Shown: piece by piece, positions 31,923 to 38,802 of the stretch
Layout: the number at the start of each line of letters is the position of its first letter
Numbering within the stretch: position 1 is the first letter of the stretch
Assembly (NCBI GenBank): GCA_943359485.1
Contig: CALRHR010000005.1
Location: 1-49,458 of the forward strand
Length of the DNA: 49,458 bases
Direction of reading: 5' to 3'
Origin: Candidatus Nomurabacteria bacterium
Lineage (GTDB): Bacteria; Patescibacteriota; Minisyncoccia; Phycocordibacterales; UBA9973
Position numbers and translations under genes: made by a program
Notes under the pieces: model-generated
Databases searched by the model: none
Told to the model about the DNA's origin: nothing
What the model saw: only the letters and a program-made list of their open reading frames with translations

Positions 31923-32564
31923 ATGTACAGATCAAATCAGGAAGTTATTGATATATTAAAGGATACAGGTGCAATAGTCAGTGATAGTCATTTTGTTTAT
32001 GTCTCTGGCAAGCATGCACCACTTTATGTGAACAAAGATTATATTTTTCCTCACATTAAATATATTTCTAGGATTGCGGAAATAATCGCACAAAAATACA
32101 AAGATAGTGAAGTTGATGTCGTGGCTGGTCCATCTATGGGTGGTATTATTCTTTCTCAGTGGACCGCATATCATCTCGGTCTTTTAAAAGGCAAAGAAAT
32201 TTTAAGTGTTTATACGGAAAAGCAATTGGATAAAAACCAAATTTTTACACGAGGTTATGGACAATTTGTTAAAGGAAAAAATGTCTTAGTGGTTGAAGAT
32301 GTAGTGACGACAGGTGGCTCGGTAAAAAAAGTCATCAAGAGTGTGGAAAACGAAGGTGGCAAGGTTGTCTCTGCTTGCTCTATAGTAAATAAAGACCCGG
32401 TAAACATCAATCCAAGTTTCATCGGTGTGCCTTTTGATTATTTGACTATTGTTGATGTGGATGTGTATGAAGAAAAAGATTGCCCTCTATGCAAAGCTGG
32501 CGTGCCAATCAATACGGAGCTTGGGCATGGAAAAAAATATTTAGAAGAACAAAAAAATAAATGA
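31923..32564 (+). CDS. pyrE: Orotate phosphoribosyltransferase
   Basis: 213 residues. The PRPP-binding signature is VLVVEDVVTTGGSVKKVI near residue 123, and the N-terminal part has SGKHAPLYVNKDYIFPH. A C-terminal CPLCKAGVPINTELGHGKKY, with a CxxC pair, is shared with the longer bacterial OPRT group. It joins orotate and PRPP to give OMP. Its stop overlaps the pyrF start by 4 nt (ATGA), so the two are translationally coupled. Confidence 0.93.
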   Translation: MYRSNQEVIDILKDTGAIVSDSHFVYVSGKHAPLYVNKDYIFPHIKYISRIAEIIAQKYKDSEVDVVAGPSMGGIILSQWTAYHLGLLKGKEILSVYTEKQLDKNQIFTRGYGQFVKGKNVLVVEDVVTTGGSVKKVIKSVENEGGKVVSACSIVNKDPVNINPSFIGVPFDYLTIVDVDVYEEKDCPLCKAGVPINTELGHGKKYLEEQKNK

Positions 32565-33223
32565 AAAAAATTATTCTTGCCCTGGATGAGATACAAAATT
32601 TGGATGATATAGTTAAACTTGTTAAAAAGGTTGGGTCTTTGGTATACGCAGTAAAGATTCATAATTTATATGACAAGTTTGGTCCTGACATAGTTCGTGT
32701 TTTAAAAGAAGCTGGCGCAGAAAAAGTGTGGGTAGATTTTAAGCTTTATGATATTCCGAATACTGGTAAGCTTCGTGCAGAAAATATTGTTGCTGATATT
32801 ATTTCTGTTCATGCTTCTGGTGGGGTTAAGATGATGAAAGAGGTGGTTGCTTCAGGTAAGGAAATTTTTGCCGTTACTATGCTTACTTCTTTTTCTACTT
32901 CCGAAGTTAAGCAGATTTATAATAGAGAATTAAATGATGCAGTCTTAGTTTTGGCGAAAATGGCTCAAGAGGCTGGAGTTTTGGGTATTGTTTGTTCACC
33001 ACAAGAAGTAAAGATGCTTAAAGATTCTCAAGAATTTGATGGTTTGAAAATAATTGTACCGGGTGTTCGTTCTGCTGGTGTTGATATTAATGATCAAAAT
33101 AGGATCAGCACTCCAGGTGAAGCTATAAAAAATGGTGCTGATTATTTAGTTATTGGCAGAGAAATAACTGAAGCCAAAGATATGATTTTAGCTCTATCTA
33201 ACATACAAAAAGAATTGGTTTGA
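32561..33223 (+). CDS. pyrF: Orotidine 5'-phosphate decarboxylase
   Basis: 220 residues of TIM-barrel type. The catalytic motif is DFKLYDIPNT near residue 59 (family DxKxxDIPNT) with Lys and both Asp present; IISVHASGG and IVPGVRSAG follow in the expected order. It decarboxylates OMP to UMP, completing the pathway with pyrD and pyrE. The following tuf promoter overlaps its last codons. Confidence 0.93.
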   Translation: MKKIILALDEIQNLDDIVKLVKKVGSLVYAVKIHNLYDKFGPDIVRVLKEAGAEKVWVDFKLYDIPNTGKLRAENIVADIISVHASGGVKMMKEVVASGKEIFAVTMLTSFSTSEVKQIYNRELNDAVLVLAKMAQEAGVLGIVCSPQEVKMLKDSQEFDGLKIIVPGVRSAGVDINDQNRISTPGEAIKNGADYLVIGREITEAKDMILALSNIQKELV

Positions 33224-33247
33224 CAATTCTTTCTAGTCTGCTAATAT
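33220..33247 (+). promoter_or_regulatory. tuf/S10 promoter
   Basis: TTGACA (33220-33225), 16 nt ending in TGC, TAATAT (33242-33247); an overlapping TATAAT lies 3 nt further. The extended -10 matches the dksA one. The predicted start is at the base of the next stem-loop. Confidence 0.7.
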
Positions 33248-33253
33248 AATAAT

Positions 33254-33275
33254 AACTGCACTTTTGGCAGTTTTT
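33254..33275 (+). promoter_or_regulatory. 5' stem-loop of the tuf transcript
   Basis: AACTGC, 7-nt loop, GCAGTT, then T-rich. It begins at the predicted +1, about 115 nt before the tuf ATG. It could also serve as the pyrF terminator. Confidence 0.5.
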
Positions 33276-33368
33276 GTTTGCTTATTTATTAATAATATTG
33301 TTAATAATCAGGCCTCAGTGACTGGTTCTTGTACACTGAGTTTTGATTGGTAACTAAAATAAAATTAT

Positions 33369-34562
33369 ATGGCAGAAGAATTTAAAAGAGATCGACCGCA
33401 CATAAATGTCGGCACCATTGGCCATGTTGACCATGGAAAGACGACTTTGACTGCGGCTATTTTGCATGTTCTTAATATGGCTGGAAAGCAAGTGAGGCTT
33501 CGAGGTGTTGACCAGATTGACAATGCTCCGGAAGAAAAAGCTCGAGGTATTACAATTAATATTTCTCACAACGAGTATTCTACCGATTCTCGCCACTACG
33601 CGCACATAGATGCTCCGGGACACGCGGATTACATCAAAAACATGATTACAGGTGCCGCTCAAATGGACGGTGCAGTTCTTGTGGTTGCAGCGACAGACGG
33701 CGCGATGCCACAGACTCGTGAACATGTTCTTTTGGCAAAACAAGTTGGTGTGCCAAAGATGATTGTTTTCCTAAACAAGTGCGATATGGTTGATGACAAA
33801 GACATGATTGATTTGGTTGAAGAAGAAATCCGTGAACTTTTGACCAAGCAAGGATTTGATGGTGCTGGCGCTCCGGTAATTCGTGGGTCTGCGCTTAAAG
33901 CTCTCGAATCAAAATCGGTTGATGATGAATGGGCTAAGAAAGTGCTCGAACTTGTTAATGCATTAGATACCTACATTCCCATCCCAGTTCGTGATGTTGC
34001 CAAGCCGTTTCTTATGCCAGTTGAAGACATTTTTTCTATCGAAGGCCGTGGTACAGTTGTGACCGGAAAGATCGAAAGAGGAGTAGTCAAAGTTGGTGAA
34101 GATGTCGAAATTGTGGGCATAAAGCCTACTGCTAAGTCTACAGTGACCGGCATTGAAATGTTCAACAAGAACCTTCAAGAAGGTATGGCTGGTGATAATG
34201 CTGGGATTCTTTTGCGAGGTTTAAAGAAAGAAGACATTACTCGCGGACAAGTTCTCTGTAAGCCAGGAACAACTACCCCTCATGATAACTTTACCGCAGA
34301 AATATATGTTTTGAAAAAAGAAGAAGGTGGACGACATACCCCATTCTTTAAAGGTTACAAGCCTCAATTCTATATTCGGACTACGGATGTAACTGGAGAT
34401 GTTACCTTAGCCGAAGGTACGGAGATGGTTATGCCAGGAGACACAGTTAAAATAACAGTTAAATTAGTTACTCCAGTGGCGCTCGAAGAATCACAGAGGT
34501 TTGCAGTTCGTGAAGGAGGCAAGACCGTCGGTGCAGGAGTGGTTACGAAAATCCTGGGCTAA
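33369..34562 (+). CDS. tuf: Elongation factor Tu
   Basis: 397 residues, standard length. G1 [10 protein letters not shown] near residue 18, switch [13 protein letters not shown], switch [15 protein letters not shown]4 NKCDMVDD near 135, followed by domains II and III ([25 protein letters not shown]). It delivers aminoacyl-tRNA to the ribosome. Normally tuf follows fusA; here it heads the S10 group with its own promoter and a leader of about 115 nt. Confidence 0.98.
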   Translation: MAEEFKRDRPHINVGTIGHVDHGKTTLTAAILHVLNMAGKQVRLRGVDQIDNAPEEKARGITINISHNEYSTDSRHYAHIDAPGHADYIKNMITGAAQMDGAVLVVAATDGAMPQTREHVLLAKQVGVPKMIVFLNKCDMVDDKDMIDLVEEEIRELLTKQGFDGAGAPVIRGSALKALESKSVDDEWAKKVLELVNALDTYIPIPVRDVAKPFLMPVEDIFSIEGRGTVVTGKIERGVVKVGEDVEIVGIKPTAKSTVTGIEMFNKNLQEGMAGDNAGILLRGLKKEDITRGQVLCKPGTTTPHDNFTAEIYVLKKEEGGRHTPFFKGYKPQFYIRTTDVTGDVTLAEGTEMVMPGDTVKITVKLVTPVALEESQRFAVREGGKTVGAGVVTKILG

Positions 34563-34601
34563 AAGAATTTCTACAGTTTTATTGTTCATCAAAAATCAAT
34601 C

Positions 34602-35048
34602 ATGGCAACTAAAGAAGTAAAAATCAAAAAAATCCCGACCAAGGTCAGGATCCCCACAAAGAAAGTCGGGGCTGATGTTGTAGCAGATCCGAAAGTTTCC
34701 AAGACTTCTTCTAAAAAAGATAAGTCTGAAAATGGAGATGCTAAAGTAGTGCTTCGTATTCGAGTTCGTGCTTATGAGAGTAAAGTCTTGGATACTTCAG
34801 TCAAACAGATTATGGATACAGCTATGCGCCATGATGCCATTATTGTCGGGCCTGTACCACTTCCAACGGAAATAAAAAAATATACAGTAAACCGTTCCCC
34901 TTTTATTTACAAGAATACAAGGGAGCAGTTTGAAGTTCGAGTGCACAAAAGATTGATTGATATTATAAATCCCAACGCAAAGACTATTGAGGCTTTGACT
35001 AATTTGTCTTTGCCTTCTGGGGTAGATATAGATGTGAAAATGTTATAA
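34602..35048 (+). CDS. rpsJ: Ribosomal protein uS10 with N-terminal extension
   Basis: 148 residues against about 102 in most bacteria. The uS10 core begins near residue 48 (VVLRIRVRAYESKVLDTSVK) and runs to the end with GPVPLPTEIKKYTVNRSPF and REQFEVRVHKRLIDI. The first 47 residues are Lys/Ser/Val-rich and probably disordered; internal Met codons at plausible core starts are absent, so the extension appears real. uS10 sits in the 30S head and, as NusE, joins antitermination complexes. rplC follows after 4 nt. Confidence 0.94.
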   Translation: MATKEVKIKKIPTKVRIPTKKVGADVVADPKVSKTSSKKDKSENGDAKVVLRIRVRAYESKVLDTSVKQIMDTAMRHDAIIVGPVPLPTEIKKYTVNRSPFIYKNTREQFEVRVHKRLIDIINPNAKTIEALTNLSLPSGVDIDVKML

Positions 35049-35052
35049 AAAA

Positions 35053-35622
35053 ATGAAATTTATTCTGGCCACAAAAGAAAACATGACGGAGTATTTTTCC
35101 GAAGACGGAAAGGTTTTTCCTGTGACGGTCCTCTCTGCGGGGCCAGTAACTGTAACAAGAATCTTTGGAAAAGAAAAAGACGGTTATAACTCTGTGCAGG
35201 TAAATTTTGGTATAAATAAAAAAAGACAGAAGATAAAAGAATTTAGATTAAAACCTACGGATACTACGGAGGTAAAAGTTGGCGACAGTATTGATGTTTC
35301 CGTTTTTGCTCCCGGTGATATTATTCAAGTCTCGAGCATCTCCAAAGGTAAAGGTTTTCAGGGTGTGGTCAAGCGTCACGGATTTTCTGGTGGACCGAGA
35401 ACTCATGGTCAAAAACATTCCGAGCGAGAGCCGGGGTCTATTGGTGGAGGGCTTCGTACGCATGTACCAAAAGGTATGCGCATGGCTGGAAGAATGGGTT
35501 CTCTTCGAATTACCCAGAAGAATTTGAAAGTCGTGGCTGTGGATTCAGAAAACAATGTCATGCTGGTTGGGGGTGCGATAGCTGGCAAGAGAGGGACAGT
35601 GGTTGAGGTAGTAGGCAGATAG
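35053..35622 (+). CDS. rplC: Ribosomal protein uL3
   Basis: 189 residues. It starts MKFILATKENMTEYFSEDGK and carries the long internal loop VKRHGFSGGPRTHGQKHSER that reaches towards the peptidyl-transferase centre; its Gln is the residue methylated in E. coli. GMRMAGRMGSLRITQKNLKV follows. It is an early assembly protein of the 50S subunit. It starts 4 nt after rpsJ with an A-rich leader and no SD. Confidence 0.96.
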   Translation: MKFILATKENMTEYFSEDGKVFPVTVLSAGPVTVTRIFGKEKDGYNSVQVNFGINKKRQKIKEFRLKPTDTTEVKVGDSIDVSVFAPGDIIQVSSISKGKGFQGVVKRHGFSGGPRTHGQKHSEREPGSIGGGLRTHVPKGMRMAGRMGSLRITQKNLKVVAVDSENNVMLVGGAIAGKRGTVVEVVGR

Positions 35623-35652
35623 AGAATGCTTTAATTTAGGAAAAACAAATTT

Positions 35653-36309
35653 ATGAATGCAACGATATACAATCAAAAAGGAGTCGAAACTGAAAAGATA
35701 GATCTTCCAGCGAAGGTCTTTGCCGCTAAATGGCGCACTGACTTGGTACATCAGGTAGTAGAAGGCATGCGTAGTAACAAGCGTGCTGGCACAGCCGATA
35801 CCAAGGGCCGTGGTGAGGTGCGTGGTGGTGGTAGAAAGCCTTGGAAACAAAAGGGTACTGGCCGTGCGCGACATGGTTCATCTCGCAGTCCGATCTGGGT
35901 TGGCGGAGGTGTAACTCATGGTCCATTAGCAGAGAAAAATTACAAGAGAAAAATTACAAAGTCTATGCGTGCTCAGGCATTGTTCTCGGTTTTGTCTAAG
36001 AAATTAAAAGATGGTGAAATACTTTTTGTAGAAACACTTGCAGTGCCAAAAATAAATACAAAAGTAGCGGTGGGGATATTAAAAAATTTAACAAAAGCAG
36101 GAAATTTAAAAAATGTTCAGACACGAAAACCTAAAATTTTAGTGGCTTTACATGGAAGGAATGAAAACGCAGAAAAGAGTTTTAGAAATATTGCGATTCT
36201 CGATACAGTTTTTTTGAAAAACATCAATCCATTAGTTGTTTTGAATTATAAATATTTGATAATAGAAAATCCGGTCGAAAGTGTAAAGTTTTTGGAAAGT
36301 AGGGGGTAA
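35653..36309 (+). CDS. rplD: Ribosomal protein uL4
   Basis: 218 residues. GRGEVRGGGRKPWKQKGTGR and RSPIWVGGGVTHGP form the exit-tunnel loop of uL4, and KKLKDGEILFVETL begins the globular rear. In E. coli uL4 represses the S10 operon through its leader and by nuclease inhibition; whether it recognises any of the structured leaders here is open. The two-hairpin element follows before rplW. Confidence 0.96.
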   Translation: MNATIYNQKGVETEKIDLPAKVFAAKWRTDLVHQVVEGMRSNKRAGTADTKGRGEVRGGGRKPWKQKGTGRARHGSSRSPIWVGGGVTHGPLAEKNYKRKITKSMRAQALFSVLSKKLKDGEILFVETLAVPKINTKVAVGILKNLTKAGNLKNVQTRKPKILVALHGRNENAEKSFRNIAILDTVFLKNINPLVVLNYKYLIIENPVESVKFLESRG

Positions 36310-36319
36310 AACAAATAGA

Positions 36320-36365
36320 GTCGCGCTTCAATGGACAATTGCGCGACACGATTTTGCAAAATCGC
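36320..36365 (+). promoter_or_regulatory. Two-hairpin leader element, copy 2 (rplW)
   Basis: 46 nt ending directly before the rplW ATG. Stem 1 pairs GTCGCGC with GCGCGAC; stem 2 is the same palindrome CGATTTTGCAAAATCG as copy 1. Of three differences to copy 1, two keep the terminal stem pair (C-G instead of T-A) and one lies in the loop. Confidence 0.7.
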
Positions 36366-36635
36366 ATGACCACAATAATCAAAAATCCAAGAATTACCGA
36401 AAAAGCATCCAATGCCGTAGAGCAGAATGTTTATTCCTTTGATGTTTCGGCGGGAGCTAACAAAACGGAAATAAGAAAGGCAATTTTTTCCCTTTATAAA
36501 GTTAAACCAATAAAGGTAAATGTCTTGTCGGTGCCGAAGAAAAATATTATGTTCAAAGGGAAAAAGAGTGTAAGAGGCGGAGGTAGAAAAGCTTTAGTAT
36601 ATTTAAAAGAAGGAGACAAGATAGAATTTATTTAA
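36366..36635 (+). CDS. rplW: Ribosomal protein uL23
   Basis: 89 residues from the ATG at 36366 (MTTIIKNPRITEKASNAVEQ); an ATG nine codons earlier lies inside the leader hairpin and would give an untypical start. The core ANKTEIRKAIFSLYKVKPIK and KKSVRGGGRKALVYLKEGDK match uL23. It borders the exit tunnel and is the docking site for trigger factor and SRP; the tig gene of this genome retains the GFRKGKIP binding loop. The missing SD and the abutting hairpins suggest regulated initiation. Confidence 0.95.
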   Translation: MTTIIKNPRITEKASNAVEQNVYSFDVSAGANKTEIRKAIFSLYKVKPIKVNVLSVPKKNIMFKGKKSVRGGGRKALVYLKEGDKIEFI

Positions 36636-36642
36636 TAGTAAA

Positions 36643-36719
36643 TTAGGCATTAGGCCCTAGGCGCTAGCGAATTCAAAAAGCTAAAGCCTAAAGCCTAAAG
36701 CCTAGAGCCTAGAGCCTAA
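36643..36719 (+). repeat. Heptad hairpin, TAGGC type, before rplB
   Basis: The left arm (36643-36668) begins TTAGGCATTAGGCCCTAGGC; the right arm (36680-36719) has five GCCTA units spaced 7 nt apart. It ends 3 nt before the ATG. The longest right arm in the window. Confidence 0.85.
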
Positions 36720-36722
36720 ACA

Positions 36723-37562
36723 ATGAAATCATACAAACCTACAAGTAAATCACGCAGAGCCATGACCCATGTATCGTATCGTGGCGTTTTGACGAATTCA
36801 GCGCCGACAAAATCCCTGACTTATGGTTTTAAGCGCGCGGTGGGCAGGAATAGCCAAGGACGGATAACCATGCGCCACAAGGGTTCCGGACACAAGCGTC
36901 TTTTCCGGGCAGTAGATTTTCTATATAACAAACATGACATTCCGGCAAAAATACAATCCGTAGAGTATGACCCAAATCGCAGTGCCTTTATCGGACTGGC
37001 AGTTTATAAAGACGGCGAAAAGAGGTATGTGATTTTGCCAAAGTCTGTCAAAGCTGGCACTACATTTTTAGTATCAGAAAAAGCTCCACTCGAAGCTGGT
37101 AACAGACTGCCCCTCAAAAATATTCCAGTCGGAACATTTGTTTATAATATTGAAATTAAACCAAATGGCGGGGCTAAGATTGGGCGCTCGGCGGGGATCT
37201 TTGCGCAGGTGGTGGCGAACGCTGACGGATACACCAATATAAAAATGCCTTCGACAGAGATTCGGAAAATAAATGAAAACTGCTTCGCATCTATCGGCAC
37301 AGTCGGCAACGAGGAACACCACCTAGAAAATTATGGTAAAGCTGGCCGAAGTCGCTGGAAAGGCATCAGGCCGACAGTCCGTGGTACGGCTATGAACCCG
37401 GTAGACCATCCGTATGGTGGAGGTGAGGGTAGGCAAGGACGCGGAACTAAGAGACCAAAAACTATGTGGGGTAAGGTTACCGGCGGCCGCAAAACTCGTG
37501 GACCAAAGAAGTACTCGAATGTGTTTATCGTCTCAAGGCGAAAGACGGGGAAGAATAAATAA
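36723..37562 (+). CDS. rplB: Ribosomal protein uL2
   Basis: 279 residues, standard. It contains GRNSQGRITMRHKGSGHKRL near the start and the conserved peptidyl-transferase region PVDHPYGGGEGRQGRGTKRP near residue 225, with the essential His. It bridges 23S rRNA domains and 16S rRNA. Unusually it ends a transcription unit: an inverted repeat and a strong terminator follow, and rpsS restarts from its own promoter 0.8 kb on. Confidence 0.97.
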   Translation: MKSYKPTSKSRRAMTHVSYRGVLTNSAPTKSLTYGFKRAVGRNSQGRITMRHKGSGHKRLFRAVDFLYNKHDIPAKIQSVEYDPNRSAFIGLAVYKDGEKRYVILPKSVKAGTTFLVSEKAPLEAGNRLPLKNIPVGTFVYNIEIKPNGGAKIGRSAGIFAQVVANADGYTNIKMPSTEIRKINENCFASIGTVGNEEHHLENYGKAGRSRWKGIRPTVRGTAMNPVDHPYGGGEGRQGRGTKRPKTMWGKVTGGRKTRGPKKYSNVFIVSRRKTGKNK

Positions 37563-37563
37563 A

Positions 37564-37698
37564 CCCGCACACTTATTTTTTTGTTATTCTGATTTTTCAA
37601 TACAAAAATAGCCACACTTATAATGTTAAGTAATAAATAAAAGTAATAATATACATTTATTAGCAGAATAAAAATCTACGATAAAATAAGTGTGCGGG
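37564..37698. mobile_element. 135-bp element bounded by 16-bp inverted repeats (MITE-like)
   Basis: CCCGCACACTTATTTT (37564-37579) and its exact reverse complement (37683-37698) bound an AT-rich, noncoding interior. Both ends are flanked by TAAA, which could be a 4-bp target duplication or part of the rplB stop context. It could be a miniature transposon remnant or simply a large hairpin at the operon end. Confidence 0.4.
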
Positions 37699-37709
37699 TA
37701 AAAAATACT

Positions 37710-37745
37710 AAAAAGGAGCCTCGACATTAGTCGAGGCTCCTTTTG
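37710..37745 (+). terminator. Strong intrinsic terminator after rplB
   Basis: GGAGCCTCGAC, loop ATTA, GTCGAGGCTCC: an 11-bp GC-rich stem with an A-run before and TTTTTG after. It splits the S10 group between rplB and rpsS. Confidence 0.92.
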
Positions 37746-37761
37746 TTATCCACTTTTCTGC

Positions 37762-37789
37762 TTGCGTTATTTTTGGATAGTGGTATATT
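37762..37789 (+). promoter_or_regulatory. Promoter of the 36-codon SD-led ORF
   Basis: TTGCGT (37762-37767), 16 nt, TATATT (37784-37789). Predicted +1 is near 37796, just at the SD, giving a very short leader. Confidence 0.55.
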
Positions 37790-37795
37790 GTAAGT

Positions 37796-37802
37796 GGAGG
37801 TG
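37796..37802 (+). promoter_or_regulatory. Shine-Dalgarno GGAGGTG of the small ORF
   Basis: GGAGG ends 8 nt before the ATG at 37809, ideal spacing. It is the only strong SD I found before a gene in this window, so it largely decides that this short ORF is translated. Confidence 0.65.
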
Positions 37803-37808
37803 CACACC

Positions 37809-37919
37809 ATGCACAGGATCAACTTGAAAGCCCGCAAGGCGCGGGCGGCCCACATACAGAGGATGATTGACAGAGGGAAACCACTGTCCCATCCGCGTAG
37901 GCGGGCGAAAAATCTCTAG
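37809..37919 (+). CDS. 36-residue basic peptide, SD-led, unknown
   Basis: The product starts MHRINLKARKARAAHIQRMI and ends HPRRRAKNL; about a third of residues are Arg, Lys or His, with no hydrophobic segment. The codons are clearly more GC-rich than in the neighbouring ribosomal genes. It has its own promoter and the only strong SD in the window. Length and charge resemble tiny ribosomal proteins (bL34, bL36) but their motifs are absent. It might bind rRNA or another RNA, or be a leader peptide; I do not recognise it. It lies between the rplB terminator and two hairpin-rich transcription units. Confidence 0.5.
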   Translation: MHRINLKARKARAAHIQRMIDRGKPLSHPRRRAKNL

Positions 37920-37939
37920 CTGAAAGCTGAAGCTAGGAT

Positions 37940-37970
37940 TCGGGGGTTTGGCGCGCTGTCGTCGGACCCC
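37940..37970 (+). terminator. Possible terminator of the small ORF
   Basis: GGGGGT and ACCCCC arms about 20 nt after the stop codon with an 18-nt loop; no clear T-run. Weak candidate. Confidence 0.3.
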
Positions 37971-38026
37971 CATTGCTATGTCTTTCCACTTTCAATTTTT
38001 AATTCAACATTTTATTTTCTAAATAT

Positions 38027-38034
38027 GCTACACT
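38027..38034 (+). promoter_or_regulatory. Extended -10 of hairpin RNA unit A
   Basis: TGC-TACACT ending at 38034, followed 7 nt later by the base of a stem-loop. No clear -35. Confidence 0.4.
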
Positions 38035-38040
38035 ACTTAC

Positions 38041-38200
38041 GGATGGTTCTTTCGTGTAAGAACCATCGGCAAGGGTTCTCCTTGAACTCTTGTCCACCTC
38101 CGCGGGGGCGTCGATCATGGCGCCCCTGTAACTATTTTCACTCAATATTACTTGAACAGATCCGTTTGGCGTTTTAATGTCAAAGCCCGCCTTTGACAGG
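38041..38200 (+). ncRNA. Candidate structured RNA, unit A
   Basis: Four successive hairpins: GATGGTTCT/AGAACCATC (38042-38067), AAGGGTTC/GAACTCTT with one G-U pair (38071-38091), GGGGCG/CGCCCC (38105-38126) and TGTCAAAG/CTTTGACA (38178-38198, then T-rich). No convincing ORF. The stretch between hairpins 2 and 3 (CCACCTCCG, 38094-38102) should be single-stranded and is anti-SD-like; CACCTCCGC (38095-38103) can pair over 9 nt, one of them G-U, with GTGGAGGTG at 37794-37802 before the small ORF. Extent and function are inferred. Confidence 0.4.
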
Positions 38201-38203
38201 CTG

Positions 38204-38231
38204 TTGTTTTATTTTATGAATATGGTATATT
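38204..38231 (+). promoter_or_regulatory. Promoter of small RNA unit B
   Basis: TTGTTT (38204-38209), 16 nt, TATATT (38226-38231). Predicted +1 is near 38238, within the base of a perfect stem-loop. Confidence 0.5.
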
Positions 38232-38235
38232 TGTA

Positions 38236-38308
38236 GTAGAAGGTTCTTCCTTCTACTTGTGAAATCTCTAGGTGGCTCGGATCGTTCTGCGCCACCTGAT
38301 TTTTTTTA
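38236..38308 (+). ncRNA. Candidate small RNA of about 70 nt, unit B
   Basis: It has a promoter, a perfect 5' hairpin AGTAGAAGG/CCTTCTACT (38235-38257), a short linker (GTGAAATCTCT) and an intrinsic terminator, so it looks like a complete noncoding transcription unit. Its hairpin shares GGTTCTTCCTT with the GGTTCTCCTT of unit A. No family recognised; 6S-like or other housekeeping RNAs are longer. Function unknown. Confidence 0.5.
38270..38308 (+). terminator. Terminator of small RNA unit B
   Basis: AGGTGGC, 14-nt loop, GCCACCT, GA, then eight Ts. Confidence 0.85.
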
Positions 38309-38336
38309 TTGACTTTAAATTTAGATTTGCTAGTAT
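38309..38336 (+). promoter_or_regulatory. rpsS promoter
   Basis: TTGACT (38309-38314), 16 nt ending in TGC, TAGTAT (38331-38336). Restarts transcription of the S10 group after the rplB terminator. Predicted +1 is near 38343. Confidence 0.7.
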
Positions 38337-38343
38337 AAAACCA

Positions 38344-38365
38344 AGCTCGTTTCGAGCTATTTTTT
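38344..38365 (+). promoter_or_regulatory. 5' stem-loop of the rpsS transcript
   Basis: AGCTCG, loop TTT, CGAGCT, then ATTTTTT running directly into the ATG. It begins at the predicted +1 and fills the whole leader. Confidence 0.55.
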
Positions 38366-38719
38366 ATGACACGCTCAATCAAGAAAGGAATATATGTGGA
38401 TGAAAGGCTTCTAAAAAAGATTGCTGGTAAAAATCCCCTTCAGACTCCAACTATCAAGACATGGAATCGGGCTTGTGTCATTTCTCCAGAGATGCTTGGG
38501 TTTTCGTTCGGTGTTTATAATGGCAAGAAGCATATCGATGTCCTTGTCACCGAAGACATGGTGGGGCATAGATTGGGAGAATTTTCTGAAACCAAAACTT
38601 TTAGGAAACACGGCGGAAAAATGCAGAAGGAGCTTGAAATGAAAAAGAAAGAAGCCGAAATCACAGCAGCTAAAGGCGCAACTGCCGCCATCGCTGATAC
38701 AAAAGGGGCTAAGAAATAA
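38366..38719 (+). CDS. rpsS: Ribosomal protein uS19 with Lys/Ala-rich tail
   Basis: 117 residues against about 92 usually. The core MTRSIKKGIYVDERLLKKIA to HRLGEFSETKTFRKHGGK matches uS19, including WNRACVISPEMLGFSFGVYN. The extra 25 residues (KKKEAEITAAKGATAAIADT and on) form a Lys/Ala-rich tail, probably disordered. uS19 sits in the 30S head near the decoding site. The gene has its own promoter and a leader made only of a stem-loop and a T-run. Confidence 0.95.
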   Translation: MTRSIKKGIYVDERLLKKIAGKNPLQTPTIKTWNRACVISPEMLGFSFGVYNGKKHIDVLVTEDMVGHRLGEFSETKTFRKHGGKMQKELEMKKKEAEITAAKGATAAIADTKGAKK

Positions 38720-38726
38720 AATTACA

Positions 38727-38750
38727 ATGAAAGCATTTTTAAAAAATTAG
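38727..38750 (+). other. Decoy mini-ORF duplicating the start of rplV
   Basis: ATG to TAG encodes MKAFLKN and stops. The first 23 nt are identical to the first 23 nt of rplV 76 nt downstream; only the next base differs (TAG here, TAC in rplV). It follows the rpsS stop by 7 nt. It may be a tandem-duplication scar or a short upstream ORF that controls rplV. Confidence 0.75.
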
Positions 38751-38802
38751 TTATAGGCTCATTAAAGAAAAAAAATTATTAAGTTGAGTTAAATAATATT
38801 AA

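Noticed and set aside
36643-36719. TTAGGC repeats resemble nematode telomere repeats
   Set aside because: They occur in short opposed arms between bacterial ribosomal genes, with changing seventh bases; this is coincidence, not a telomere.
37809-37919. The 36-codon ORF as bL34 or bL36
   Set aside because: It lacks the bL34 KRTxQPS start and the bL36 Cys/His zinc ligands.
38041-38308. tRNA, tmRNA or RNase P RNA in the rplB-rpsS gap
   Set aside because: No cloverleaf, no TTCGAATC-type T-loop and no CCA end; hairpins do not match known housekeeping RNA folds that I can recognise.
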